From: Phycisphaeraceae bacterium | Lineage (GTDB): Bacteria > Planctomycetota > Phycisphaerae > Phycisphaerales > SM1A02 | Length of the DNA stretch: 64,000 nucleotides | Direction: 5' to 3' | Assembly: GCA_019636755.1 (NCBI GenBank) | Contig: JAHBWZ010000009.1 | Location: forward strand, 89,331-153,330 | In this document: positions 45,614 to 54,314 of the stretch, piece after piece | Position numbering within the stretch: the stretch's first letter is position 1 | Layout: each line of letters starts with the position of its first letter | Notes under the pieces: generated by a model | Told to the model about the DNA's origin: nothing | The model's input: only the letters and a program-made list of their open reading frames with translations | The model's database searches: none | Program-made: the position numbers and the translations under genes

Positions 45614-45695
45614 AGTCGGGCGCGCCGACATCCGCGTGACCGGTGTTGTCCCGGGCCATGGTGTCGGGTACTGTGCCCCCCCGGAGACACCGCAC

Positions 45696-46406
45696 ATGGC
45701 GATCACCATCAAGGACGCGAAGGCGGTCTGCACCGCCACGGAACTGGAACTGGTCAAGCAGAGCCGCGATCCGGCGACGCGATCGCTCACCGCCGCGGCG
45801 CTGCGCCGGAAACGCGACCGGTCCCGCAGGCTCCGCGACAAGTTCCGCGACCTGGCGAAGCGGCAGAAGCGGGAAGCGCGCGGCAAGGCACGCCCGCAGG
45901 GCCGGACCGCCGCCGCGGGCGCCGACCGCACCGACCTCAAGGCGGAACTCTTCGACGAGGTCCTCGGCCGCTTCGAGGCACTCCTTGCCAGGGCCGAGGC
46001 CGCCGCGTCGGCCGCGTCCGCGAAGACCGGAACCGCGCGCGTCGCGAAGAAGAAGAAGACCGGGACGTCGTCCGAAGCGAAGAACGGCGCCGGCGCAGCG
46101 CGCGAGGCCGCGGGCGGCGGTGCGCCCGCCGCCCGTCCGGCGAAGTCGGGCGGGCGCACCGCTGCGGCCGCGACGGCCCGCGCAGCCGTCACGCTCCGCG
46201 GCAGCGGCGCCACGATCGGTACCGACCCGTTCGCGGGCAGCCTCGCCGAGCAGGCGTCGCGCGAGACGCGACGGCGCGTCAAGTCGACGTCCGCCATCGC
46301 CGGAAGCCAGGAGTCGCACTTCGCCGGGACCGCACAGTCGCGGCTCCGGGGCTTCGTGAGCGGACGGACCCGCGCCGCGCAGTCCAAGCGCGACAGCCGC
46401 GGCTGA
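45696..46406 (+). CDS. Lys/Arg/Ala-rich basic protein, histone H1-like tail
   Basis: A 236-residue protein. The first 80 residues form a charged helix (LVKQSRDPATRSLTAAALRRK, RDKFRDLAKRQKREARGKA), and residues about 100-170 are a low-complexity Ala/Lys/Gly stretch (ARVAKKKKTGTSS, AARPAKSGGRTAAAATA), as in bacterial H1-like proteins. The end has SHFAGTAQSRLRGFVSG. It is probably nucleic-acid binding (inference from composition). The start at 45696 has CCGGAG 9 nt upstream, and TACTGT (45670-45675) could be its -10. It is divergent from argS and followed after 6 bp by the transporter gene. Confidence 0.72.
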   Translation: MAITIKDAKAVCTATELELVKQSRDPATRSLTAAALRRKRDRSRRLRDKFRDLAKRQKREARGKARPQGRTAAAGADRTDLKAELFDEVLGRFEALLARAEAAASAASAKTGTARVAKKKKTGTSSEAKNGAGAAREAAGGGAPAARPAKSGGRTAAAATARAAVTLRGSGATIGTDPFAGSLAEQASRETRRRVKSTSAIAGSQESHFAGTAQSRLRGFVSGRTRAAQSKRDSRG

Positions 46407-46412
46407 CCCATC

Positions 46413-47792
46413 GTGCCCCGCCGGCCCGACCCGAGCGTGGACGGATCACGTGGTGCGATCGGCCTGATGCGCCGGTCGATCGCCTCCGTGCTCCCGGTTC
46501 ACCCGGGTGAACGGTGCACCGTCCTTGCATCGGCGCTGCTCTTCTTCTTCCTGCTGGGCGGGTACTACATGCTGCGCCCGGTCCGCGAGGCGATGGGCAT
46601 CGAGCGCGGCTGGGAGGACCTGGCGTGGCTCATGACCGCGACCGTGGTCGCGATGCTGCTGGTCCATCCGCTCTTCGCATGGCTGGTGTCACGCGCCGAC
46701 CGCCGCCTGTTCCTGCCCGTCGTCTACCGGCTCATCATCCTCTGCCTCGTCCTCTTTCATCTGGCGCTGTCACTGTCGCACGGCACGCGAAGCCTTCTGC
46801 TGGGATACGCGTTCTACGTCTGGCTCAGCGTCATCAACCTCTTCGCGGTCTCGCTCTTCTGGGCGCTCATGGCGGACGTACACGGGTCCGACGGATCGCG
46901 CCGCCTCTTTGCGCTGATCGGCGCCGGCGGGACCGTCGGCGCGCTTGCCGGCGCGGGCCTGACCGGCCTGCTGGTGGAAGGCCTGTCGATCGGCGGCTGG
47001 ACGGCGCGACTGACTCCCGACGGGATGCTGCTCGCCGCCGCCGTGATGTTCGAGGTCGCCGTTCGACTCAGCCGATGGCTCGCCCGGCGCAGCGCGCCGG
47101 ACGCCGCGCGCGCGGCCCGGCTCCAGCCGTCGCGGCGCGTCTGGGAGGCCTTCCCCCTGCTCCGGTCGTCGGTCTATCTCAGGCTGCTGGTCGTCTTCAT
47201 GCTTGCGCTCACGGTGACGGCCACCTTCTTCTACATGGAGCAGGGCCGGATCGTGCGCGAGGTGTATCCGGACCGCGACTCGCGGACGCAGGCGTTCGCG
47301 TCCCTCGACTTCTGGACCAACGTGGTCACGCTCGCCTTGCAGTGCTTCGTGACGGCGCACCTGGTCAGGCGCTTCGGACTCGGGCTTGCCCTGGGCGTCC
47401 TGCCGGCCGTCGTCATCGTCGGGCTCGCGCTGCTCTGGCTGCAGCCGGTCCTCGCGCTGCCTGCGTTCGGCGTGCTCTTCTCGATCCAGCTCGCGCGCCG
47501 CGCCGTCAACTACGCGGTGGCGCGGCCGACGCGCGAGATGCTCTTCGCCATCGTCAATCCGGATGCGCGCTACAAGGCGAAGTCGCTGCTCGACACGTTC
47601 GTGTACCGCGGCGGGGACGCGCTGGGCGCCTGGATTCCGGCCGTGCTCGCACGACTCCACGTTCCCCTGGGCGCGGTCGCGATTCCGCTTGCCGTCGGCT
47701 GGCTCGGCCTGGCCTGGATGCTCGGGCGGCGGCACGCGCGGATCGAGCGGGGAGCCCTGGACGATCCCGCCGCGCGCCCGATCGCACCCTGA
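46413..47792 (+). CDS. NTP/NDP exchange transporter-like (ATP/ADP translocase superfamily) MFS protein
   Basis: A 459-residue protein with about 12 membrane helices. Family-type text: LLFFFLLGGYYMLRPVREAMG in helix 1, FAVSLFWALMADVH, RRLFALIGAGGTVGALAGAGL, and the C-terminal PTREMLFAIVNPDARYKAKSLLDTFVYRGGD. This PxRE(M/L)LF..V....KYKAK..IDT..YR.GD pattern is the hallmark of the Npt1/Ntr1-related group. Free-living bacteria carry relatives without proven nucleotide transport, so the substrate is open. The start may be GTG 46413, 6 bp after the basic protein gene, or ATG 46467. It is probably co-transcribed with that gene. Confidence 0.85.
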   Translation: MPRRPDPSVDGSRGAIGLMRRSIASVLPVHPGERCTVLASALLFFFLLGGYYMLRPVREAMGIERGWEDLAWLMTATVVAMLLVHPLFAWLVSRADRRLFLPVVYRLIILCLVLFHLALSLSHGTRSLLLGYAFYVWLSVINLFAVSLFWALMADVHGSDGSRRLFALIGAGGTVGALAGAGLTGLLVEGLSIGGWTARLTPDGMLLAAAVMFEVAVRLSRWLARRSAPDAARAARLQPSRRVWEAFPLLRSSVYLRLLVVFMLALTVTATFFYMEQGRIVREVYPDRDSRTQAFASLDFWTNVVTLALQCFVTAHLVRRFGLGLALGVLPAVVIVGLALLWLQPVLALPAFGVLFSIQLARRAVNYAVARPTREMLFAIVNPDARYKAKSLLDTFVYRGGDALGAWIPAVLARLHVPLGAVAIPLAVGWLGLAWMLGRRHARIERGALDDPAARPIAP

Positions 47793-47845
47793 TTCCGACG
47801 CGCCGGCGACCCCGGTTCCCCGGATCGGCGCGCTGCGGGCGGTGA

Positions 47846-47851
47846 TATACT
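47846..47851 (+). promoter_or_regulatory. Putative -10 hexamer TATACT for the B12-MeaB gene
   Basis: TATACT followed by 9 nt (CGCCGCTCC) and ATG 47861. It predicts a leader of about three bases; no Shine-Dalgarno is present. Confidence 0.55.
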
Positions 47852-47860
47852 CGCCGCTCC

Positions 47861-48982
47861 ATGCCGAGCCCCACGACCGAGCCCACGACCGCCATCGCGA
47901 AGCAGGATCGCTGCGCGGACCTCGAGCACCGGCCGCGCGTGCTGCTCGGCAAGATGGGGCTCGACGGGCATGATCGCGGCGTCAAGCTGATCGCCCGCGC
48001 GCTGCGCGACAGCGGCATCCACGTCATCTATTCCGGGCTCTGGCAGACGCCGCGCAGTCTCGCGATCTCCGCGCGGGACGAGGACGCGGACGTGATCGCC
48101 GCCTCGATGATGAGCAACAGCCATCTTGTGCTGGTGCCGAGGCTGCTGGAGGAGTGCCGGAGCGTCGGGCGTCCGGACATGCCCGTGCACGTCGGGGGGA
48201 TCATTCCCCAGGAGGACGTGGAGGTCCTGCGCGAGGCCGGTGTCGAACGGGTGTTTCACACCGGCACGTCGTTCGAGGCGATCGTGGACGCGGTGCGGGC
48301 ATCCACGAAACCGTACGCGCCCGTGGTGTCACCGCACCCCACCGCGCAACTGGCGCGGAATCTCAGCCTGGCCCATGCCGGCACCCCGCCGAAGGACGCG
48401 CCGCGCCGCAGGCCCGCCCGTGTGATCGGCCTCACCGGCTCACCCGGCGCGGGCAAGAGCACGCTGGTGGCGGCGATGGCGACGGAGTCGGTCCAGCGCG
48501 GCGAGCGGCTCGCCGTCATCGCGTTCGACCCGCTGAGCCCGATCACGAACGGGGCGCTGCTCGGGGATCGTCTGCGCGTCGACTTCAACCGCGTCGACGA
48601 AGCGGTGTTCTACCGGTCCCTCGCGATCGCCGGAGAGGACTACCGGTCGCTGCCGGAACTCATTGAACTCATCGGCGGTGCCGGCTTCGACAGGCTCATC
48701 ATCGAGACGGTCGGCGCCGGGCAGAACGAGACCCGCATCCGGCAGTACGTCGACAACACCGCCGTCGTGGTCGTCCCGGGCATGGGCGATGCCATCCAGA
48801 TGGACAAGGCGGGGATCCTGGAGATCGCGGACGAGTTCGTCATCAACAAGGCGGACTTCGCGGGCGAGCACAAGCTCAGACGGGAACTCCTGGACGTGGC
48901 GTCCGGGCGACCGATCCACGAGACCATCGCGACGCAGGGCAAGGGCGTTCTGGAACTTCTCGACGCGCTCTTCCCGTCCTGA
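47861..48982 (+). CDS. Cobalamin-binding domain fused to MeaB/ArgK-type G3E GTPase
   Basis: A 373-residue fusion. Residues about 24-150 are the B12-binding domain of acyl-CoA mutases, with KMGLDGHDRGVKLIARAL (DxHxxG; H37 the lower cobalt ligand), VIYSGLWQTP, SMMSNSH and VHVGGIIPQ. Residues about 185-373 are the mutase chaperone GTPase: Walker A GSPGAGKST (about 193-201), LAVIAFDPLSP, DRLIIETVGAGQNE and the guanine motif NKADF (about 328). In IcmF the same two domains are fused to a mutase body, and here the body is missing. It probably loads or protects B12 in a separately encoded methylmalonyl- or isobutyryl-CoA mutase. No mutase lies in the window. Confidence 0.92.
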   Translation: MPSPTTEPTTAIAKQDRCADLEHRPRVLLGKMGLDGHDRGVKLIARALRDSGIHVIYSGLWQTPRSLAISARDEDADVIAASMMSNSHLVLVPRLLEECRSVGRPDMPVHVGGIIPQEDVEVLREAGVERVFHTGTSFEAIVDAVRASTKPYAPVVSPHPTAQLARNLSLAHAGTPPKDAPRRRPARVIGLTGSPGAGKSTLVAAMATESVQRGERLAVIAFDPLSPITNGALLGDRLRVDFNRVDEAVFYRSLAIAGEDYRSLPELIELIGGAGFDRLIIETVGAGQNETRIRQYVDNTAVVVVPGMGDAIQMDKAGILEIADEFVINKADFAGEHKLRRELLDVASGRPIHETIATQGKGVLELLDALFPS

Positions 48983-49003
48983 CCGCGCCGGAGTCCTCCG
49001 GGC

Positions 49004-50086
49004 ATGCCTGCGTCCCGCATCGACGACATCGTCCGGATCCACCGTCGCCGGATCGGGTCGCGTCTCTGGGCGGAGTGGTGCTTCGTCCGCGTGTGCTACC
49101 GGCACTTCCGCGTGCGATTCCTGCTCATGCTCATCGTGCTGCTGGGCGGCGCGTTCCTCTTCCGCGCCCTGGAGCCGGACAAGGAACACTCCTTCCTCCG
49201 CGCGATGCACATGACCTTCCTGCTGATCTGGGGCGAGGCGATCGACGACTTTCCAGACGCCCTTCCGCTCCAGATACTGCTCTTCGCGATCCCGGTCCTC
49301 GGCATCACGCTGATCATCGAGGGCATTCTCGACTTCGCACTCACGCTGCGGGACCGGCAGCGTTTCGAACGGAGCTGGTGCACGATGCTCGCCGCGTCAT
49401 TCCGCCGTCACGTCGTCGTGGTCGGACTCGGCCGCCTGGGATACCGGACATTCCTCACGCTGCGGCGGCTCGGGGAGCCCGTGGTCGTCATCGAGCGTGA
49501 TCCGAACAACCAGTTCCTTGAAGACGTCAGGCGGGACGGAACCCCCGTCTTCATCGGTGATGCCCGGCGCGAAGCGCTGCTCATCGACGCGAACGTCAGG
49601 GCCGCGCGGAGCGTGGTCATCGCGACGAACGACGACCTGGCCAACCTGGAGATCGCGCTCGATGCGCGGAAGCTCCACCCCGACGTGCACATCGTGCTCC
49701 GGCTGTTCGATCAGAACATGGCGGACAAGGTGCGCGGCGGGTTCTCGATCCCGATGGCGATGTCGCAGTCGGCGATCTCCGCGCCCACGTTCGCCACGTC
49801 GGCACTGCTGCCCGACACCGTCAACAGCGTCATCGTGGACGGTGAACTCATCGCGATGCTGGCGCACGAGGTGGCGTCAGGCGACGCGGTGGAGGGGATG
49901 ACGGTGGATGCGGTCCGCCGGGAGTTCGGGATCGGCGTGGTGCGCGTGGCCCGGGGCGATGACCCGCCGCGGCTCATGCCCGAGCCCTCGCTGACGCTGC
50001 GGGCCGGAGACACGTGCCTGCTGCAGGGTCCGATCCCGGCGCTCGAGCGGCTCCGGCGACCGGCGTCCGTGCCGCGCGCCACCTGA
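49004..50086 (+). CDS. Ion-channel-like membrane protein with RCK (TrkA-N/TrkA-C) domains
   Basis: A 360-residue protein. Two membrane helices (about residues 39-55 and 89-110) flank a pore-like segment HMTFLLIWGEAIDDFPD. It does not contain the potassium filter TVGYG. A RCK/TrkA-N Rossmann domain follows with VVVVGLGRLGYRTFLTLRRLG (GxGxxG), VIERDPNNQFL, GDARREALLIDANV and VIATNDDLANLEIAL, and a TrkA-C domain closes it (GMTVDAVRREFGIGVVRVARG, LRAGDTCLLQGP). This is the MthK-type layout, gated by ligand binding, but ion selectivity is unclear. It starts 21 bp after the B12-MeaB gene on the same strand. Confidence 0.82.
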   Translation: MPASRIDDIVRIHRRRIGSRLWAEWCFVRVCYRHFRVRFLLMLIVLLGGAFLFRALEPDKEHSFLRAMHMTFLLIWGEAIDDFPDALPLQILLFAIPVLGITLIIEGILDFALTLRDRQRFERSWCTMLAASFRRHVVVVGLGRLGYRTFLTLRRLGEPVVVIERDPNNQFLEDVRRDGTPVFIGDARREALLIDANVRAARSVVIATNDDLANLEIALDARKLHPDVHIVLRLFDQNMADKVRGGFSIPMAMSQSAISAPTFATSALLPDTVNSVIVDGELIAMLAHEVASGDAVEGMTVDAVRREFGIGVVRVARGDDPPRLMPEPSLTLRAGDTCLLQGPIPALERLRRPASVPRAT

Positions 50087-50090
50087 ACGG

Positions 50091-50438
50091 TCACGCCGCG
50101 ACGGCGAGTCGAAGCGGAAGCGTCTCGTCGCGTCCGGCCAGCGAGAGCGCCAGGAGCGTCTCGCCGCCGCCGGTGGCGGACATCGTGCGGACGACTTCGC
50201 CCTCCAGCAGTTCCTCGGCGTCCAGCACGGACTGACGGCGCCGCCTTGGAATACCGACGAACACGCGCGCGCCGCACTCGATTTCCGCAGACCGATGCAG
50301 CCGGACGAGCAGTCCGCCGGGTGAGACGTTGCACGTCGTCGCCGGGATGTACTTCCTGGTGTGGGGGTCGTAGACCTTGCATGCCCGCGCGAGCGAGACC
50401 CGCGGTTCAGTGCGTCGATCATGCGGTGCGGAAATCAT
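50091..50438 (-). CDS. PilZ domain protein
   Basis: A 115-residue single-domain protein with the c-di-GMP-binding pattern of PilZ: an RxxxR near the start (DRRTEPRVSL) and NVSPGG about 30 residues later, at the N/DxSxxG position. The rest fits the PilZ beta-barrel (GARVFVGIPRRRR, ELLEGEVVRTMSATGGGETL). Start ATG 50438 (MISAPHD); the frame is open upstream to 50702 without coherent sequence. It lies 4 bp from the stop of the convergent channel gene and overlaps the end of a small upstream ORF. It would act as a c-di-GMP effector; its partner is unknown. Confidence 0.85.
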   Translation of the reverse strand: MISAPHDRRTEPRVSLARACKVYDPHTRKYIPATTCNVSPGGLLVRLHRSAEIECGARVFVGIPRRRRQSVLDAEELLEGEVVRTMSATGGGETLLALSLAGRDETLPLRLAVAA

Positions 50439-50619
50439 CTGTGGACACCTCCATGCCGTCGATGTCGATCGGGTCCACGACATCGGGGATGACGCTGGTC
50501 CGGCGCGCTCCGTCGGGCGCGAGGCCCGCGCGGGAGGCGGCCGGCACAGGCGTCGGACCGCGTCGCCACCACCATGGATCGCCTGGCGGGGAAAGCGAGG
50601 CGGAATCCTCATCATGCAT
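50419..50619 (-). CDS. Small (66-residue) protein preceding the PilZ gene
   Basis: MHDEDSASLSPPGDPWWWRR starts at ATG 50619; the protein continues with a Pro/Ala-rich middle and ends acidic (VVDPIDIDGMEVSTDDF). Its stop overlaps the PilZ start by 20 bp, as in translationally coupled pairs. No known family. The acidic tail and the coupling argue for a real gene, but it is short and could be chance. Confidence 0.4.
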   Translation of the reverse strand: MHDEDSASLSPPGDPWWWRRGPTPVPAASRAGLAPDGARRTSVIPDVVDPIDIDGMEVSTDDFRTA

Positions 50620-50826
50620 CGACCGGGATCGGAAGCAACTTCGGTCGAATCTCCCGGGCCCTGATCGGCGGCGGACGCGTGCTCCCCCGGGTGGGCGGGC
50701 AACGCCGGCCCGGCGCCGACCCGAAGGAAGGCGTGGCGGGGGGGGCGGTGGCGCGCCGCCGCGCAGAAACGACGCGCGGCCGACCGCCGCGCCGGCGCCC
50801 CCTTCGCCCGGGACCTGCGGGCTCTC

Positions 50827-50832
50827 TATCCT
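50827..50832 (+). promoter_or_regulatory. Putative -10 hexamer TATCCT for ispE, leaderless
   Basis: TATCCT, then 6 nt (GTCGCC) and ATG 50839, which would put the transcription start on the A of the start codon. Confidence 0.5.
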
Positions 50833-50838
50833 GTCGCC

Positions 50839-51801
50839 ATGCCGTCGATCGTGGTCGCGGAAGCGCCCGCCAAGCTGAATCTCGCCCTCGCCGTCGGCCC
50901 GCCGGGCCCCGACCGGATGCACCCCATCGCCTCCTGGATGGTGTCCGTCGACCTCTTCGACCACCTGACGGTCTGGCGGCTGGAGCCCGATCGATTCTCG
51001 CGCTACGCGATCCTCTGGCACCGCGAGGCCCGTCGCACGTCGGACATCGACTGGTCGATCCGCGATGACCTCGCGGTCCGGGCGCATCTCGCGCTGGAGG
51101 CGGCGGTCGGCCGGCGGCTTCCGATCCAGCTCAAACTGGAGAAGCGCATCCCGGTGGGCGCCGGCCTGGGCGGCGGATCGTCCGACGCCGCGGCCCTGCT
51201 CCGCGCGGTCGATCTCCTGTATGACCTGCGGCTTTCCGACCGGGATCTTTGCGCGATCGCGGAGCCCCTCGGCGCGGATGTGCCCTTCCTTCTCTCCGGA
51301 GGCAGCGCCCTGGTCCAGGGGCGCGGTGAGCACGTCACGGCCTCCCCGGCACTTCCACCGCTGCACGCGGTCGTGGTCCTCCCCGCCTGTCGCTGCCGGA
51401 CCGCATCGGTCTACCGGCACTTCGATGCCCTGGCGGGCATCGCGTTCCGGCCCGACGCCGTCCAGCGCATCGCCGCCGATCCAAGCCGCACCCCGGCGCC
51501 CGACGCGCTCTTCAACGACCTCACCCGCGCGGCGTTCCGTGAGGCACCGGACCTGGAGGGCCTCGTCGCCGCGGTCTCGCGCCTCGCGGAACGGCCGGCC
51601 CACCTGACGGGCAGCGGCGCCGCCTTCTTCGTACTCTGTGACGACGACATGCACGGGATGTATCTGGCGCGCGCCATCGAGACCCGGCTCGACCTTCCCG
51701 CGGTCAGCGTGCGCGCAGCCGCCGCGCCGCCGCCGGTCGAATCGCAGCCGCAGGCACGGCACCTCGCGGGCGATCCGGTCGCCGGGGAGCGCTGCCCGTG
51801 A
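50839..51801 (+). CDS. ispE: 4-diphosphocytidyl-2-C-methyl-D-erythritol kinase
   Basis: A 320-residue GHMP kinase of the non-mevalonate isoprenoid pathway that phosphorylates CDP-methylerythritol. The N-terminal APAKLNLALAV motif, the ATP-binding PVGAGLGGGSSDAAALL (near residues 104-120) and the third GHMP motif LTGSGAAFFVL near 256 are all present. A catalytic Asp is expected in ADVPFLLSGG. Length is slightly above average because of a C-terminal Ala/Pro tail. The stop overlaps the GTG of lspA by four bases (GTGA), so the two form an operon. Confidence 0.94.
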   Translation: MPSIVVAEAPAKLNLALAVGPPGPDRMHPIASWMVSVDLFDHLTVWRLEPDRFSRYAILWHREARRTSDIDWSIRDDLAVRAHLALEAAVGRRLPIQLKLEKRIPVGAGLGGGSSDAAALLRAVDLLYDLRLSDRDLCAIAEPLGADVPFLLSGGSALVQGRGEHVTASPALPPLHAVVVLPACRCRTASVYRHFDALAGIAFRPDAVQRIAADPSRTPAPDALFNDLTRAAFREAPDLEGLVAAVSRLAERPAHLTGSGAAFFVLCDDDMHGMYLARAIETRLDLPAVSVRAAAAPPPVESQPQARHLAGDPVAGERCP

Positions 51802-52484
51802 CCGCACGGATCGACGACACCCCCACCGCCGCCCGTGGCGACCACGCGTCGCCGGGCCGCCCGCCCGCGCCGCCGGCCTCCGCGCTCCGCTCCGGACGGG
51901 CCATATCGATCTTCCTGCTCTCGCTGGTGGTCCTGCTCTCGGCAGACCTGGTGCTCAAGTCCTGGTCCTTCCGGACGGTCGCCGGCCGGCCGGTCGCACT
52001 CGACCGGGATGCGCGCAGCCATCTCGCGGCCATTCCGCCGCACGCGCCGGTCCCGGTCGTGCCCGGCGTCCTCGCGCTCCAGCTCACGGTGAATCACGGC
52101 GCCGTCTTCGGCATCGGGCAGGGCGGGCGCATCGTCTTCATCGGCTTCAGCGTCCTCGCCATCATCGTGATCGCGCTGATGTTCGCGCGGAGCGGCCCGC
52201 GCGCGGACGCGCTCCATGTCGTGCTGGGCGCGGTGCTCGCCGGGGCGCTGGGGAACCTCTACGACCGCCTGGTATTCGGGGGCGTGCGCGACATGTTCCT
52301 GCTGTTTCCCGGCACGCGACTGCCGTTCGGGCTTCGCTGGCCCGGCGGCGCGGATGGCCTCTACCCCTGGATCTTCAACCTCGCGGACGTCTGCCTCGTC
52401 CTCGGGCTCGGGACGATGGCGTTCATGATCCTCCGCGCCGATCGCGCCGAGCGACGAAGCGCGGCGGCGATTCAGCGCGAGTAA
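51798..52484 (+). CDS. lspA: Lipoprotein signal peptidase (signal peptidase II)
   Basis: A 228-residue aspartic protease of the inner membrane that cleaves prolipoproteins. It starts with GTG overlapping the ispE stop. After a disordered N-terminus (1-33) come four membrane helices. The family boxes are visible: NHGAVFGIGQG, LAGALGNLYDRLVFGGVRDMF (first catalytic Asp in VRDM) and FNLADVCLVLG (second catalytic Asp in NLAD). It is longer than E. coli LspA (164 residues) because of the N-terminal extension and the loop after the first helix. The GSDH-like protein at 39.4 kb has a possible lipobox and may be a substrate. Confidence 0.93.
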   Translation: MTARIDDTPTAARGDHASPGRPPAPPASALRSGRAISIFLLSLVVLLSADLVLKSWSFRTVAGRPVALDRDARSHLAAIPPHAPVPVVPGVLALQLTVNHGAVFGIGQGGRIVFIGFSVLAIIVIALMFARSGPRADALHVVLGAVLAGALGNLYDRLVFGGVRDMFLLFPGTRLPFGLRWPGGADGLYPWIFNLADVCLVLGLGTMAFMILRADRAERRSAAAIQRE

Positions 52485-52587
52485 GAAATTGCTTCGCTGA
52501 ACGCAGGAGCGACCCCATCGCCCTGTACAGTACGGACCGCCGTCGCGCCCGCTCATCACAGACCGCTTCCAGGGGAGAACACGCCGC

Positions 52588-54294
52588 ATGACGCCCGTCG
52601 CCACGACCACCGGATTCGTACCCGCTGACCTCGACGCGAACCGCTGGGATCAGCTTGAACCGCTCTACGCTGACCTGCAGCAGCGCCCGCTGCGCTGCGA
52701 GGGCTGTCTGGAGCGCCTCCTGCTGGACCGGAGTGAACTGGACGCGGCCGCCGCGGAGGCGCACGCGAATCTCTACATCGCGATGACCTGCAACACGGAG
52801 GACCAGGCCGCGCGCACGGCCTACCTGGCCTTCGTGGAGGGCATTGCCCCGAATCTCCGGCGCGTGGGCTTCGAACTCGACCGCCGGATCGTGGAATCAC
52901 CGCACCGGGGCCGGCTGGACCAGGACCGATACGGGGTCCTGCTGCGGAACCTGGACGCGGACGTCGCGCTCTTCCGCAGCGAGAACATCCCGCTCCATAC
53001 ACAGGACACGAAGCTCGGACAGAAGTACGCCGAGGTCGCCGGCGGCATGACGATCGACTGGGAAGGCGAGGAGCGCACGCTGCCGCAGGCGATGAAGCTG
53101 CTGGAGGAGACCGACCGCGGCATCCGCGAGCGTGCGTGGCGACTGGTGGCGGAACGGCGCTTCCGGGACCACGAGCGCCTCAACGGGATCCTCGATGAGA
53201 TGATCGCGCTGCGGACGAAGATCGCCGCGAACGCCGGCCATCCCACGTACCGGGAGTGGTCGTTCGCCTCGAAGCACCGGTTCGACTACACGCCGGCTGA
53301 CTGCGAGCGCTTTCACCGGACCGCCGAGCGGGTCTGCGTGCCGCTCTTCCGCCGCATCAACGCGGAGCGTGCGCGGCTGCTGGGCGTGAACCGGCTGCGC
53401 CCGTGGGACCTCGCGGTGGATATCCATGGCCGGGCACCGCTGCGCCCGTTCGCGACCGCCGATGAACTGGTCGAGAAGACCTCGCGTCTCTTCCACGCCA
53501 TGGATGCGTCACTGGGACAGATGTTCGATACGCTGCGCGACGGCACGAGTCTCGACCTGGAGTCCCGCCGGGGCAAGGCGCCGGGCGGATACCAGGAGAA
53601 CCGCGATCGAAGCCGACGCCCGTTCATCTTCATGAATGCCGCCGGCACGCAGCCGGACCTGGAGACGATGATTCACGAGGCGGGACACGCATTCCACGCG
53701 CTGCTCACCGCCGAGGAGCCGCTCCTGGCGTATCGCCATGCCCCGATTGAGTTCTGCGAAGTCGCGTCGATGGGCATGGAACTTCTGGCCCACCCCTACC
53801 TGGACATCTTCCACGACGAGGAGTCCGCCGCCCGGGCGCGGCGGAGTCACCTCGAACAGATTCTCCGGATGATCCCGTGGACGGCGCAGGTGGATGCCTT
53901 CCAGCACTGGCTCTACACGCATCCCCGCCACACCCACGACGAGCGCGCGGTCGCCTGGCTGGAACTGGACACGCGGCTCGGACCGTCACTGGACTGGTCC
54001 GGACTGGAGATGATGCGCCGCGTCGGCTGGCAGCGGCAGCTTCACATCTTCGAAGTGCCTTTCTACTACATCGAGTACGGCATCGCGCAGCTCGGCGCCC
54101 TTCAGCTCTGGATGATCGCGCAGCGGGACCCGGCGGGTGCACTGGATCGATACCGCGGCGCGCTGTCACTCGGCGGCTCCAGGCCCCTGCCGGAACTCTT
54201 CGCCGCCGCCGGACTGACGTTCGACTTCGGCGAGGACACGGTCCGTCGGCTGATGGATGCCATCGAGCAGGAACTGGAAAAGTGTCCGGCCTGA
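52588..54294 (+). CDS. M3 family oligoendopeptidase
   Basis: A 568-residue cytosolic zinc metallopeptidase of the PepF/thimet type that degrades oligopeptides. Catalytic motif MIHEAGHAFHALL (HExxH variant HEAGH) near residue 362, third zinc ligand Glu in FCEVASMGMELL about 28 residues later, and the substrate-binding FEVPFYYIEYGIAQLGALQLW near 490. The all-helical N-terminal part is normal for the family. GGGGAG-like purines (CAGGGGAG) lie upstream of the ATG. It stands downstream of lspA with a 100-bp gap that has TACAGT near 52527. Confidence 0.93.
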   Translation: MTPVATTTGFVPADLDANRWDQLEPLYADLQQRPLRCEGCLERLLLDRSELDAAAAEAHANLYIAMTCNTEDQAARTAYLAFVEGIAPNLRRVGFELDRRIVESPHRGRLDQDRYGVLLRNLDADVALFRSENIPLHTQDTKLGQKYAEVAGGMTIDWEGEERTLPQAMKLLEETDRGIRERAWRLVAERRFRDHERLNGILDEMIALRTKIAANAGHPTYREWSFASKHRFDYTPADCERFHRTAERVCVPLFRRINAERARLLGVNRLRPWDLAVDIHGRAPLRPFATADELVEKTSRLFHAMDASLGQMFDTLRDGTSLDLESRRGKAPGGYQENRDRSRRPFIFMNAAGTQPDLETMIHEAGHAFHALLTAEEPLLAYRHAPIEFCEVASMGMELLAHPYLDIFHDEESAARARRSHLEQILRMIPWTAQVDAFQHWLYTHPRHTHDERAVAWLELDTRLGPSLDWSGLEMMRRVGWQRQLHIFEVPFYYIEYGIAQLGALQLWMIAQRDPAGALDRYRGALSLGGSRPLPELFAAAGLTFDFGEDTVRRLMDAIEQELEKCPA

Positions 54295-54314
54295 TGATCC
54301 GCGCGGCGCCGGCC

